A stretch of 55,159 bases of DNA from an uncultured Eubacteriales bacterium (GCA_949840345.1 CATKWX010000010.1:1-55159); one strand, 5' to 3'. Positions 1-9,673 are shown, numbered from the stretch's first letter. Made by a program: numbers and translations. Notes: generated by a model not told the origin, from the letters alone.

Positions 1-3000
1 ATGGAAACACATGGGTAGATTACACAGCACCAATAACAGTAGAAAAAAACATAACTATAAAAGCAAGAGTAGTAAACACAAGTGGAGTAGTATTAGAAGA
101 ACAACAAAAACAAATAACAAACATAGATAAATTAGCACCTAAAGAATTTACAATGACTGTAACTTCAACAACAAATAGTATAACAGTAAATGCGTTAGCA
201 GAAGATGCAGATGCAACAGAAGATAATGGAAAGAGTGGAATAAAAGAATACGAATATATATTAATAAATGGAATATGGAGCAATTCATATAAAACAACAG
301 AGACAACATATACATTTAGCGATTTAACACCTGGAATAGAGTATACAATAAAAGTAAAAGCAATAGATAATGCAGGAAATGAAAAAATGGCAAAGAATTC
401 TAATGGAAATGACGAAAACGGAGAGAAAATAACAATAGGAACAATAGATGATTTAATAGAAAGCTTAGGAGGAATAAGAATAACAGCAACTCCAAGCACA
501 GAAAACTGGATAAACCAAAATGTAAGAGTAACAGTAACATATCCGGAAATAGCAGGATTAACAAAAGAAATAAGCACAGACGACGGACAAAACTGGAAAA
601 CATATACTGGAAGTGAAACAATACAAGGAAACACAATAATAAAAGCAAGAATGAAGGATAGCAAAAACCAAACAAGTACAGAAAGAATATTAGAAATAAC
701 AAATATAGATAAACTAGCACCTAAAGAATTTACAATGACTGTAACATCAACAACAGATAGCATAACAGTAAGAGCATCAGCAGAAGATGCAGAAGCAGAA
801 AACGGAAGTGCAAAGAGTGGAATAGCAGGATATAAATTTAAAATAAACGAAGAAGAATGGACAGAAATTGCAACAAGTGGAACACATACTTTTTCAAATT
901 TATCATCTGGAACGCAATACACAATAAGAGTAAAAGCAATAGATAATGCAGGAAACGAAAGAATGGCAAAAAATAGTAAGGGAAATGAAGGAGAAGGAGA
1001 GGAAACAATAACAAAAACAATAGATGACTTAATTGAAGAAACTGGAGAGGAAATAACAATAACTCCAAGTACAACTGAGTGGACAAATGAAAATATAACA
1101 ATAACAGTAACATATCCAGAAATAGCAGGATTAATAAAAGAAATAAGCACAGATGACGGACAAAATTGGAAAACATATACTGGAAGTGAAACAATACAAG
1201 AAAACACAACAGTAAAAGCAAGAATGAAGGATAGTAAAAATCAAACAAGTACAGAAAAAACATTAGAAATAACAAATATGGATAAACTAGCACCTAAAGA
1301 ATTTACAATGACTGTAACTTCAACAACAGATAGTATAACAGTAAGTGTGCTAGCAGAAGATGCAGAAGCAGAAAACGGAAGTGCAAAGAGTGGAATAGCA
1401 GGATATAAATTTAAAATAAACGAAGAAGAATGGACAGAAATTGCAACAAGTGGAACACATACTTTTTCAAATTTATCATCTGGAACGCAATACACAATAA
1501 GAGTAAAAGCAATAGATAATGCAGGAAACGAAAGAATGGCAAAAAATAGTAAGGGAAATGAAGGAGAAGGAGAGGAAACAATAACAAAAACAATAGATGA
1601 CTTAATTGAAGAAACCGGAGAGGAAATAACAATAACTCCAAGTACAACTGAGTGGACAAATGAAAATATAACAATAACAGTAACATATCCAGAAATAGCA
1701 GGATTAACAGAAGAAATAAGTATAGATAATGGATACAATTGGACAACATATACTGAACCAGTAGAAGTAGAAGGAAACACAACAGTAAAAGCAAGAATGA
1801 AGGACAACAAAAATCAAACAAGTACAGAAAAAGCATTAGAAATAACAAATATAGATAAACTAGCACCTAAAGAATTTACAATGACTGTAACTTCAACAAC
1901 AGATAGTATAACAGTAAGTGCGTTAGCAGAAGATGCAGATGCAACAGAAGATAATGGAAAGAGTGGAATGGCAGGATATAAATTTAAAATAAATGAAGAA
2001 GAATGGACAGAAATTGCAACAAGTGGAACACATACTTTTTCAAACTTAACATCTGGGACACAATATACAATAAAAGTAAAAGCAATAGATAACGCAGGAA
2101 ACGAAAGAATGGCAAAAAATAGTAAGGGAAATGAAGGAGAAGGAGAAGAAACAGAAACAAAAACAATAGATGATTTAATTGAAGAAACAGGAGAGGAAAT
2201 AACAATAGAAGCATTCCCAAGCACAGAAAATTGGACAAATCAAAATGTAACAGTAACAATAACATATCCAGAAATAGCAGGATTAACAAAAGAGATAAGT
2301 ATAGATAATGGATACAACTGGACAACATATACTGAACCAGTAGAAGTAGAAGGAAACACAACAGTAAAAGCAAGAATGAAGGATAATAAAAATCAAACAA
2401 GCACAGAAAAAACATTATTAATAGATAAAATAGACAAACTACCACCAGTTGACTTTGATGTAACAATAGAAACAACAGCTAACACAATAAAATTAACAGC
2501 ATCAACAGCAGATGCAGAAGCAGCAAACGGAAGTGCAAAGAGTGGAATAGCAGGCTACAAATTTAAAATAGACGAAGAAGAGTGGACAGAAATAGTAGAA
2601 AGTGGAGAATATACCTTTACAGAATTAACAGAAGGACAAACTTATAAAATAGTAGTAAAAGCAGTAGACAATGCAGGAAATGAAACAATAGCACGTAACT
2701 GCAAAAATGGAGAAAATGAAGGATTAGATATTACTCCTACTTTAGTACCAGAGTATTATGGAAAAGAAGTAACAAATTATGAATCTCCAGTAGAAGGAAT
2801 AAAATGGAGAATATATCATAAAGATGATGAAAATATTTATTTAATAGCAGATGATTATGTGGCATATAATAATTTGCCAACGAGTACAGTAGGTACTGCA
2901 TTAAATAGAGGAAATACAGTTTTTGAGGCTAAGTTTGTCGACATGGTTAATGGAAACGATTATTCAGGAAGTGAGTGGATATTAAATAATACAAATCCAA

Positions 3001-5261
3001 AAGCACAAAAATGGTTAAATATATATTTAACATCATATCCAGATAATACGAATCATAATATGAGAGCAATAGCTTATATGATGGATACAACTAAATGGAG
3101 TGAGAAATTTGCAAATAGTGATATGGCAGAATATGCAATAGGTGGACCAACAATACAACTATTTTGTGCTTCATATAAAGCAACACACCCAGATAAATAT
3201 ATTGAATGCGATAGTATAAATTCAATAGGATATGAAACAAAATGGAATACAGATGATAAATATACCAGTAGTACAGGAAGTGTGGAAGAAGGTGAAATTA
3301 CAGGAACTAATCTAAACGGATTAACAAAAGATGATTTTAATGGTATTTATATAAAAAGCGATAAGAATAAAAGCCCAGGAATGTGGGTAGCTTCTCCAGG
3401 AGGAATGATAAGCCTTGATATATATGGATTAACGTGGTCAGGAACTGTTGGTAAATGGTCTGTATTACATAATGAACTAGGTTTCCGCCCAATAGTATGT
3501 ATAAAATCTGGATATGACATTGTAAAAAATGATAAAACAAGCGAAGAAGAGGAAGATACATATAGAATAGTAGACGTAAGACCTACATATACAGTAGAAC
3601 TTAATGCGAATGGGGGAATAGTAGTTCCAGCAGTTATAGAAGGAAAAGGAGGAGAAACCGCAACTCTACCTACACCAACAAAAGAGGATCACGAATTTAA
3701 AGGTTGGTACACAGATGAAGAATTAACAACAGAAGTAACTTTAGTAGATGGAAAATATATAATAACTGAAAGTACTACTTTATATGCAAAATGGCAAAGC
3801 TTACAAGTATGGGCTAAATTATATGCGGATGGAACAGATAAGACATTAGTATTTACAAATGCAAATAAAGAACTAAGTGGATATGGAACATTAGAAGCGT
3901 CATATGATAATATACATAATTACACATTTAGCGAAAATAATAGTCCATGGTTAGAAGATAGGGAGAGTATAACCAAAGTAGTTATAGCAGAAAAAATAGT
4001 ACCATTGAAAACAGACTATTTATTTTATAATATGACTAATGTAACAACAATGGATTTAAGTAATTTAGATACAAGCAAAGTTACAGGAATGTTTAAAATG
4101 TTTAATGGATGCAGTAATTTAACATCATTAGACGTAAGCAACTTTGATACAAGTAATGTAATTAATATGTCATGTATGTTTACAGAATGTAATAGATTAA
4201 CATCATTGGATTTAAGCAACTTTGATACAAGTAATGTAAAAAGTATGTGGTCTATGTTTAGTAACTGCAGTGCTTTAAGATTATTAGACTTAAGTAATTT
4301 TGATACGAGCAAAGTAGACAGTATGGTTAATATGTTTGGCGGATGTAGCAGTTTAACATCGTTAGACGTAAGTAACTTTGATACAAGTAATGTAACTGAT
4401 ATGAGAAGTATGTTTGCTAGATGTAGCAATTTAATCTCATTAGATGTAAGTAACTTTGATACAAGCAAAGTTACAGATATGGAGCAAATGTTTAATGCTT
4501 GCAGTGGTTTAACATCATTAGACGTAAGTAATTTTGATACAAGTAATGTAATTAATATGTCATGGATGTTTACAGAATGTAATAGATTAACATCATTAGA
4601 TTTAAGTAATTTTAATACGACTAATGTAATTCTTATGAGGTTTATGTTTAAAGGATGTACTAGATTAAATACACTAAATTTAAGTAATTTTAACACAAGT
4701 AATGTAACAAGAATGTCTGAAATGTTTGATGGATGTAGCAATCTACAAAGCTTAGATTTAAGCAGCTTTGATACAAGACAAGTAACAGATATAAACTATA
4801 TGTTTAGAGATTGTAGTAGTTTAACATCGCTAAATGTAAGTAGTTTTAATACAAGTAAAGTAGACTATATGTCAGCATTGTTCAGAAATTGTAGTAGTTT
4901 AAAGACATTAAACTTAAGTAATTTTGAAACAAGCAAAGTATGGTGTTTTGGAAGTATGTTTGAAGGATGTACTAACTTAGAAACTTTAGATGTAAGTAAT
5001 TTTAATACTATTGGAATTAACAATGCAGGAGGAGGATATGGCAGTGGTATGGATAATATGTTTAAGGGATGTACGAAATTAACAGAATTGGATTTAACAA
5101 GCTTTTATTACCCAGAAGAGGGAGATGGATATTTTAGTTGTAGCGAAATGTTTTATGATTGTACAATGTTAGAAACAGTAAAAGTTAGTTCTATATGGCA
5201 TAATACGGATAATACATATCTATTTAATGGAAGCATTGCAACTGATGTAACTAGAGTGTAA
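1..5261 (+). CDS. Giant BspA-like surface protein, 5' end outside window
   Basis: The reading frame is open from base 3, so the start lies upstream. The first ~880 residues are about 4.5 copies of a ~191-residue module, an FN3-like half (TSTTDSITV...YTIKVKAIDNAGNE) plus an Ig-like half (ITVTYPEIAGLTKEIS). Next comes a ~250-residue region ending in LGFRPIVCIKSG, like C-terminal domains common in clostridial surface proteins. Around 3590-3795 is one InlB_B (Listeria-Bacteroides) repeat ending LYAKW, and from ~4020 to the end about 16 BspA/DUF285 leucine-rich repeats of ~24 residues (LDVSNFDTSNVTDMRSMF). No LPXTG motif or C-terminal membrane segment is visible, so anchoring is unknown. By family it is an adhesin or surface display protein; the ligand cannot be inferred. 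No CGG codon occurs in its ~1750 codons. Confidence 0.9.
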   Translation, partial: GNTWVDYTAPITVEKNITIKARVVNTSGVVLEEQQKQITNIDKLAPKEFTMTVTSTTNSITVNALAEDADATEDNGKSGIKEYEYILINGIWSNSYKTTETTYTFSDLTPGIEYTIKVKAIDNAGNEKMAKNSNGNDENGEKITIGTIDDLIESLGGIRITATPSTENWINQNVRVTVTYPEIAGLTKEISTDDGQNWKTYTGSETIQGNTIIKARMKDSKNQTSTERILEITNIDKLAPKEFTMTVTSTTDSITVRASAEDAEAENGSAKSGIAGYKFKINEEEWTEIATSGTHTFSNLSSGTQYTIRVKAIDNAGNERMAKNSKGNEGEGEETITKTIDDLIEETGEEITITPSTTEWTNENITITVTYPEIAGLIKEISTDDGQNWKTYTGSETIQENTTVKARMKDSKNQTSTEKTLEITNMDKLAPKEFTMTVTSTTDSITVSVLAEDAEAENGSAKSGIAGYKFKINEEEWTEIATSGTHTFSNLSSGTQYTIRVKAIDNAGNERMAKNSKGNEGEGEETITKTIDDLIEETGEEITITPSTTEWTNENITITVTYPEIAGLTEEISIDNGYNWTTYTEPVEVEGNTTVKARMKDNKNQTSTEKALEITNIDKLAPKEFTMTVTSTTDSITVSALAEDADATEDNGKSGMAGYKFKINEEEWTEIATSGTHTFSNLTSGTQYTIKVKAIDNAGNERMAKNSKGNEGEGEETETKTIDDLIEETGEEITIEAFPSTENWTNQNVTVTITYPEIAGLTKEISIDNGYNWTTYTEPVEVEGNTTVKARMKDNKNQTSTEKTLLIDKIDKLPPVDFDVTIETTANTIKLTASTADAEAANGSAKSGIAGYKFKIDEEEWTEIVESGEYTFTELTEGQTYKIVVKAVDNAGNETIARNCKNGENEGLDITPTLVPEYYGKEVTNYESPVEGIKWRIYHKDDENIYLIADDYVAYNNLPTSTVGTALNRGNTVFEAKFVDMVNGNDYSGSEWILNNTNPKAQKWLNIYLTSYPDNTNHNMRAIAYMMDTTKWSEKFANSDMAEYAIGGPTIQLFCASYKATHPDKYIECDSINSIGYETKWNTDDKYTSSTGSVEEGEITGTNLNGLTKDDFNGIYIKSDKNKSPGMWVASPGGMISLDIYGLTWSGTVGKWSVLHNELGFRPIVCIKSGYDIVKNDKTSEEEEDTYRIVDVRPTYTVELNANGGIVVPAVIEGKGGETATLPTPTKEDHEFKGWYTDEELTTEVTLVDGKYIITESTTLYAKWQSLQVWAKLYADGTDKTLVFTNANKELSGYGTLEASYDNIHNYTFSENNSPWLEDRESITKVVIAEKIVPLKTDYLFYNMTNVTTMDLSNLDTSKVTGMFKMFNGCSNLTSLDVSNFDTSNVINMSCMFTECNRLTSLDLSNFDTSNVKSMWSMFSNCSALRLLDLSNFDTSKVDSMVNMFGGCSSLTSLDVSNFDTSNVTDMRSMFARCSNLISLDVSNFDTSKVTDMEQMFNACSGLTSLDVSNFDTSNVINMSWMFTECNRLTSLDLSNFNTTNVILMRFMFKGCTRLNTLNLSNFNTSNVTRMSEMFDGCSNLQSLDLSSFDTRQVTDINYMFRDCSSLTSLNVSSFNTSKVDYMSALFRNCSSLKTLNLSNFETSKVWCFGSMFEGCTNLETLDVSNFNTIGINNAGGGYGSGMDNMFKGCTKLTELDLTSFYYPEEGDGYFSCSEMFYDCTMLETVKVSSIWHNTDNTYLFNGSIATDVTRV
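135..2440 (+). repeat. Tandem ~573-582 nt coding repeats
   Basis: The phrase encoding LAPKEFTMTV recurs at about 135, 717, 1290 and 1863, with a degenerate copy near 2440, giving periods of 582, 573, 573 and ~577 nt. Copies at 717-1289 and 1290-1862 are nearly identical over much of their length, indicating recent duplication or recombination within the gene. Confidence 0.9.
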
Positions 5262-5283
5262 AGTAAGGAAACTTTGATTAACA

Positions 5284-5330
5284 ATCCCTTCTCTTAATAT
5301 GATTTCATATTAAGGGAAGGGGTTTTATCA
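5284..5330 (+). terminator. Rho-independent terminator of the BspA-like gene
   Basis: Arms CCCTTCTCTTAATAT (5286-5300) and ATATTAAGGGAAGGG (5307-5321) form a long stem with one G-T pair and are followed by GTTTTATC. It begins 25 bases after the stop codon. Confidence 0.85.
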
Positions 5331-5360
5331 TATTTATAAAAACCCATTGCACACTGTAGA

Positions 5361-5380
5361 GGATCGAGACCTTAATCACC
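5361..5380 (+). repeat. Left imperfect inverted repeat flanking the nuclease ORF
   Basis: The core GAGACCTTAATCA matches, in inverted orientation, 6187-6206 on the far side of the 183-codon ORF (TGATTAAGGTCTTGA there). It is preceded by ATTGCACACTGTAGAG, a degenerate version of the leader of the intergenic hairpin family. Confidence 0.5.
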
Positions 5381-5430
5381 CCACATTTATTATTGCACCA
5401 AATTTGTCATATTTTGTAGATAAAAACAGC

Positions 5431-5459
5431 TTGAATTAACAAAATAGCAGTGATAATAT
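5431..5459 (+). promoter_or_regulatory. Putative sigma-A promoter of the nuclease ORF
   Basis: TTGAAT (5431-5436) and TAATAT (5454-5459) lie 17 bases apart, with TG just before the -10 box. The ORF starts about 90 bases downstream. Confidence 0.5.
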
Positions 5460-5548
5460 ATAAATATAAATTTTTTTAATTCAAAAATATTACAATTCAG
5501 TAATAAAAAATTCCCTAAAACAAAAATAAAAACAGTGAGGTAAGAGAT

Positions 5549-6100
5549 TTGCAATATATAGATATAACAAGTCAAATGTATAATAATGCGAAGCCTAATA
5601 AAGGTAAAGTCAGTAAACAAAAGTATTTTAAATACGATAATAAAAAGTATTTAGTAGATGGGCATAATGTAGTATATAAACATAATGAAAGAGAAATAGA
5701 GGTTGCAAAACTGTTGAATAAAACGTTTGGAGGTAATGTAAAGATATTACCTAATATTAATTTTCCTCAAGGAATAAAAACACCAGATTATATTTTTAGA
5801 AGAGAAAAAATTGATCTAAAAAGAATTACTAGTAAAAGAATAAACGATTGTGTAAAAACAGCAATAAGAGATAGCAAAAGACAAGCTAATAATTTTATAA
5901 TTGACAATACACTTCAAACAGTGAGTAATAATGCAATACTAAAACAAATTGACGAAATATATAAAACCGGAAAATTTTTATGGGTTAATAAAATTTATGT
6001 TTTGAATGGGGAAAAATTTATAAAAGTATATAAGAGGAAAAAAGAAAGGAGAAATGCTCTGCTCCCAACAAGGGGTGCAAAGCATTTCTCTAATAATTAA
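5549..6100 (+). CDS. Stand-alone CdiA-CT / phage-gp7-C-terminal-like nuclease
   Basis: A 183-residue protein with TTG start, weak GAGG site 9 bases upstream (ATG at 5576 is an alternative). From residue ~50 it has the order seen in CDI tRNA-nuclease C-terminal domains and phage minor head protein tails: EREIEVAKLLNKTFGG, INFPQGIKTPDYIF, KIDLKRI, then IRDSKRQANNFIID, LKQIDEIYKTG and a basic tail. These families belong to the BECR RNase fold and are normally tails of large carriers; here there is no carrier, secretion signal or recognisable immunity gene. The short N-terminus (1-45) is unassigned. The last codons overlap a strong hairpin. Imperfect inverted repeats flank the unit, so it may be a captured module. 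Family-level recognition is by motif order only. Confidence 0.6.
   Translation: MQYIDITSQMYNNAKPNKGKVSKQKYFKYDNKKYLVDGHNVVYKHNEREIEVAKLLNKTFGGNVKILPNINFPQGIKTPDYIFRREKIDLKRITSKRINDCVKTAIRDSKRQANNFIIDNTLQTVSNNAILKQIDEIYKTGKFLWVNKIYVLNGEKFIKVYKRKKERRNALLPTRGAKHFSNN
6049..6090 (+). terminator. Hairpin overlapping the end of the nuclease ORF
   Basis: GAGAAATGCT (6049-6058) pairs perfectly with AGCATTTCTC (6081-6090); an inner CTCC/GGGG pairing is also possible. It encodes the final residues of the ORF and is followed by TAATAATTAATTATT, a weak U-tract. Confidence 0.6.
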
Positions 6101-6186
6101 TTATTAACTTGATTATACAATAAACCAAGGTAATAATCAATAGTTTATGCAAAAAAACTAAAAATATGAGTATTCTTCATTGAACA

Positions 6187-6206
6187 GGTTGATTAAGGTC
6201 TTGACC
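6187..6206 (-). repeat. Right imperfect inverted repeat flanking the nuclease ORF
   Basis: Reverse complement of the 5361-5380 copy with a few mismatches (shared core GACCTTAATCA). It lies between the nuclease ORF and the convergent phosphohexomutase gene. Confidence 0.5.
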
Positions 6207-6230
6207 TATGCGATGCCTATTCTTATTATA

Positions 6231-7955
6231 TTAACTTAAACCATTTAACACATCATTTTTTAATGTTTCTAACTTTTCTTTTGCATCATCTAGAGAAGTA
6301 CCTTTTACTCCAATATAGAATTTTATTTTAGGTTCTGTTCCAGATGGACGAACACAGCACCAAGCATTATTATTTAAATCAAAGTATAATACATTAGATT
6401 TTGGCTGATTTATTGTAGCTTCCTTATTTGTTGCATAATCTATTACTTTGCTTGTTTCATAATCTGAAAATTTAGTAACTGTATAGCTTCCAAAGGCTTT
6501 AGGTGGATTTGATCTAATATCACTCATCATTTGCTTTATCTTTTCAGCACCTTCAGCACCTTTTAATACTAATGAATGTTGTCCTTCTATATAATAACCA
6601 TATTTTTCATACATTTTGTTCATTTGATCCCATAGAGTCAACCCTAAAGTTTTATAATAGCAGACTGCCTCGCATAAACACATTACAGCTACAATTCCAT
6701 CTTTATCTCTAGCGTGAGTTCCTATTATGCAACCATAGCTTTCTTCGTATGAAAATACAGTGTCGTATGAATTTTGCTCTTCAAAATCTCTTATAATCTT
6801 TGCAATATTCTTAAATCCTGTTAAAGCCTCAAACATTGCAATATCATAAGACTTACATATTGCATCAGTAAGGTTTGAAGAAACAATAGATTTAATAACT
6901 GCACTATTTTCTGGCAATGTATTTGCAGATTTTTTTTGAGATAAAATATATTCACAAATCAAGTTTCCTGTCATATTTCCATTAAATTGTATATATTCGC
7001 CAGATTTAGTATCTTTTACATATACACCTAATCTATCTGCATCTGGGTCATTAGCCAATACTATGTCTGCATTTTTTTCTTTTGCAAGTTTTAGAGCTAA
7101 TTCAAATGCATTTGGGTCTTCTGGGTTTGGATAAGCTACTGTAGGGAAATCTCCGTCTGGTAGTTCTTGTTCTTTTACAATATATACATTTGTAAATCCA
7201 ATTTCTTTTAAAATTCTTTGAACTAACACATTTCCTGTACCGTGTAAAGGTGTATAAACTATTTTAATGTTTTCGGCTTCTTGTTTAATTAATTCTGGGT
7301 GCACTAATAATTTTTTTAATTCAGCAATATATTTATCATCAATTTCAGTTGATATTACATTATATAATCCTTTTGATTTTGCTTCTTCTAAAGACATTGT
7401 TTTAATAGAAGAATAATCTGTAATTGAATTTACTTCGTCTATAATTCCCTTATCTATTGGTGCAACTATTTGTGCACCATCATCCCAGTATACCTTGTAT
7501 CCATTATATTCTGGTGGATTATGGCTTGCTGTTATTATAATTCCAGAAATGCAACCAAGCTCTCTAATTGTAAAGGATAACTCAGGTGTAGGACGTAATG
7601 AATCAAATATATATGTTTTAATACCATTTGCATTTAGACATAAGGCTGCTTGCTCACTAAATTCTTTAGACATATGTCTTGAATCATAAGCTATTGCAAC
7701 ACCTTTTTTCTGTCCATTTTGTTTGATTATAAAATTTGCCAAACCTTGTGTTGCTTTACCTACAGTGTATATATTCATTCTATTTGTTCCAGCACCTATA
7801 ACTCCACGAAGTCCTGCTGTACCAAATTCTAAATCTTTATAAAATCTATCTTGTATTTCAGCTTCATTAGTTTGTATACTAAGTAATTCCTTTTTTGTTT
7901 CTTCATCAAATGAAGGGTTATTACACCATTCATTATATTTTTCTTTGTAATCCAT
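6231..7955 (-). CDS. pgcA: Phosphoglucomutase / phosphomannomutase
   Basis: A 574-residue alpha-D-phosphohexomutase, the usual length of Firmicutes PgcA. It interconverts hexose 6- and 1-phosphates in the cytosol. Visible landmarks: ITASHNP with the phosphoserine Ser144, the metal loop DPDADRLG near residue 305, the sugar loop YEESYG, and the phosphate loop RPSGTEPKIKF at the C-terminus. The ATG has GGGAGGT 6 bases upstream. It lies downstream of the UDP-sugar pyrophosphorylase on the same strand, separated by a MITE-like repeat; together they would supply glucose 1-phosphate and a UDP-sugar for envelope polymers. Specificity is inferred from family only. Confidence 0.93.
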   Translation of the reverse strand: MDYKEKYNEWCNNPSFDEETKKELLSIQTNEAEIQDRFYKDLEFGTAGLRGVIGAGTNRMNIYTVGKATQGLANFIIKQNGQKKGVAIAYDSRHMSKEFSEQAALCLNANGIKTYIFDSLRPTPELSFTIRELGCISGIIITASHNPPEYNGYKVYWDDGAQIVAPIDKGIIDEVNSITDYSSIKTMSLEEAKSKGLYNVISTEIDDKYIAELKKLLVHPELIKQEAENIKIVYTPLHGTGNVLVQRILKEIGFTNVYIVKEQELPDGDFPTVAYPNPEDPNAFELALKLAKEKNADIVLANDPDADRLGVYVKDTKSGEYIQFNGNMTGNLICEYILSQKKSANTLPENSAVIKSIVSSNLTDAICKSYDIAMFEALTGFKNIAKIIRDFEEQNSYDTVFSYEESYGCIIGTHARDKDGIVAVMCLCEAVCYYKTLGLTLWDQMNKMYEKYGYYIEGQHSLVLKGAEGAEKIKQMMSDIRSNPPKAFGSYTVTKFSDYETSKVIDYATNKEATINQPKSNVLYFDLNNNAWCCVRPSGTEPKIKFYIGVKGTSLDDAKEKLETLKNDVLNGLS

Positions 7956-8023
7956 TTTTTACCTCCCAAAATTTAATTATTACATTTTATCAGATTAGAA
8001 AATATATATTCATTAATTTTAGA

Positions 8024-8185
8024 GCAATATAATATAAATAAAAATCGAACTCCGCCTTCTGGTAGGTCTAACTGTAGATAGCCATATTATCGTAGCGATA
8101 CATTTTAACGGAACGACGAGGGCGTCGTTCCCTACAACATTTACCGCGTTTAAGGAGTGGCAGATTTTTATTTATATTATATTGC
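8024..8185 (-). mobile_element. MITE-like element, copy 1, with nested hairpin element
   Basis: Perfect ~23-bp terminal inverted repeats start GCAATATAATATAAATA and end in the exact complement. The interior (minus strand) carries CTGCCACTCCTTAAACGCGG, then a hairpin of the GGAACGACG/CGTCGTTCC family, then GTATCGCTACGATAAT and AGAAGGCGGAGTTCGAT. Copies at 32624 and 33540 share the interior but have different, still complementary, terminal repeats. No transposase is encoded. Confidence 0.8.
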
Positions 8186-8206
8186 GAAAAACACATTAAT
8201 TATTCA

Positions 8207-9461
8207 TTAAATTATATTTAAATTGTTCCAATAATTCAAATATAAATTTCTTGCTGTTTCTGGACTATCCACACCAGTAGCATTTTTTACTGGGGCAAAT
8301 TCATCCTCTCTTTTTACCCTTAAAATAGACATATCATCTAGGGTGCTAAATGCATCAAATATAAATGCTTCAAATTTGTATGCATTTGGCACATCTGATG
8401 TTACTATTTGTTTTTCTTCATTCATATAACTAGCTTTTTTAAAGGCTGAATGATAAGGTAAACTATTCTTACTTATAGCCTCAAGTGCTTTAATATTAAA
8501 TAAATTACATATTATATGTGATTCACCAAAAACTAATTCTCCATTTTTGTCAGTTGCATTTGCCATTTCTTCAGATATTTCTGTGTATTCAACAACACTA
8601 GGTTTACCGTTTCTCTTGCAGAATACTCCAACTTTTTCTTTTGGACCAGCTTTAACTATAGATTTTCCTCCGGCTAATGTACTATTACTTATACATAAGC
8701 CCATAAGAACAGGGTCTACCATTTTTGCTAGAACATTATCTACTCCACCTATAAATATCCATTCAATGCCAATAGACTTCATATCTTCTAAAACGTGATT
8801 CTTAAACATAGATTCAAAAATTCCCCCATGCCCATTTGCTGCAAGTTTTATTAATCCATTTTCATTTAAAAGAATTTTTCCATTTTCTCCAACCATAGGT
8901 AGCTCGCCTTGTTTAAAGAAATGGATAGCTTCTTTTGGATACCCAAAATAGTTATTTTCTTCAAAGAAATTTACAGTAGCTAGATTGTTTTCATTACTAG
9001 TCATAAGATACCAGGGAATAGTAACTCCATAAGTGTTTTTAGCTAAAATTAAAGTATCACAAAGTATCTCGAAAATAGATTTATGATTTGGAAGACCTAA
9101 GTCAAAAGTACCTTTTGGACCATTATGACCAAGTCTTGTTCCTTGTCCACCAGCCATTGTAACAACAGCTAATTTGTTTTCTTTTATAGCTTCTATTCCT
9201 TTTGAACTATATAAATTCAACTCATCTCCGAGACAATTTAGATTTGTCTATATAAGAAATAGGTTCTATAGAATTTGTGTCAATATCAATTTCCTTTTTT
9301 GTATTTTCATATAATTTAGACATTAACTCAAAATCAATATCTAAGATTTGATTTAACAATAATTCTTTATTTTCAAGAGTTAAATCATCAAAAAAAGTAA
9401 GCAAATGCTCTTGGTTATGTTTTTTTAACAATTCCTTTACCTTAACAAGTTTTTCCTCCAT
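8207..9461 (-). CDS. UDP-sugar pyrophosphorylase (UDPGP family), split by CGG +1 shift
   Basis: Two frames together give the usual ~417 residues. The first (9461 down to 9231) encodes the helical N-terminus and continues CGG AGA TGA. Skipping the C of CGG (9230) gives GGA GAT GAG TTG and runs into GIEAIKENKLAVVTMAGG and QGTRLG...PKGTFDLGL, the nucleotide-binding signature of UDP-GlcNAc/UDP-glucose pyrophosphorylases (about residue 103 of the fused product). It would form a UDP-sugar from UTP and a sugar 1-phosphate. Alternatively the second half could be re-initiated at TTG (9220), which has GGAG upstream and follows the TGA by one base. The ribosome site of the first frame is AAAGGAG. CGG here is the only in-frame CGG of the gene. 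UDP-GlcNAc versus UDP-Glc cannot be decided by eye. Confidence 0.85.
9228..9230 (-). other. In-frame CGG, +1 shift site 1 (UDPGP)
   Basis: Read on the minus strand as TCT CGG AGA TGA in frame 0, and as TCT (C) GGA GAT GAG after skipping C. The second reading rejoins the conserved protein. Confidence 0.8.
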
Positions 9462-9502
9462 TAAAAAGGCTCCTTTCTATATACAATTAAATTTAAGTAC
9501 AT

Positions 9503-9529
9503 ATTATAACAATGAATTAGATTAGTCAA
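9503..9529 (-). promoter_or_regulatory. Putative sigma-A promoter of the UDPGP gene
   Basis: Minus strand TTGACT (9529-9524) and TATAAT (9508-9503) with a short 15-base spacer (16 if CTTGAC is taken), about 40 bases before the ATG. Confidence 0.55.
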
Positions 9530-9612
9530 GAAAATAAATTTTATTCACAATTTTTAAAAATACTATTTCCAAAATTGCTTATGCGTGTTATAATACAAAC
9601 TATCTAAAATTT

Positions 9613-9639
9613 GTAGGGAACGACGCCCTCGTCGTTCCG
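9613..9639 (+). repeat. Family A intergenic hairpin
   Basis: GTAGG followed by GGAACGACG, loop CCCT, and CGTCGTTCC, then G. This is the commonest version of the family and lies in the leader of the DnaJ-like gene. Confidence 0.85.
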
Positions 9640-9640
9640 T

Positions 9641-9668
9641 AAAATCTTCGATTTTTGGAGGGAGGATG
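9641..9668 (+). promoter_or_regulatory. SD-proximal hairpin before the DnaJ-like gene
   Basis: AAAATC TTC GATTTT forms a small hairpin directly followed by GGAGGGAGG, the ribosome binding site of the gene starting at 9674. Similar hairpins precede mreB, mreC, mreD and rpoC. Confidence 0.55.
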
Positions 9669-9673
9669 TTTAA

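Noticed and set aside
400..2475. Several long minus-strand ORFs opposite the BspA-like repeats
   Set aside because: They are leucine/phenylalanine-rich shadows produced by the repeated AT-rich plus-strand codons and have no ribosome sites.
9222..9461. 79-residue minus ORF as a separate gene
   Set aside because: It is the N-terminus of the UDPGP protein; its last codons follow the CGG break.
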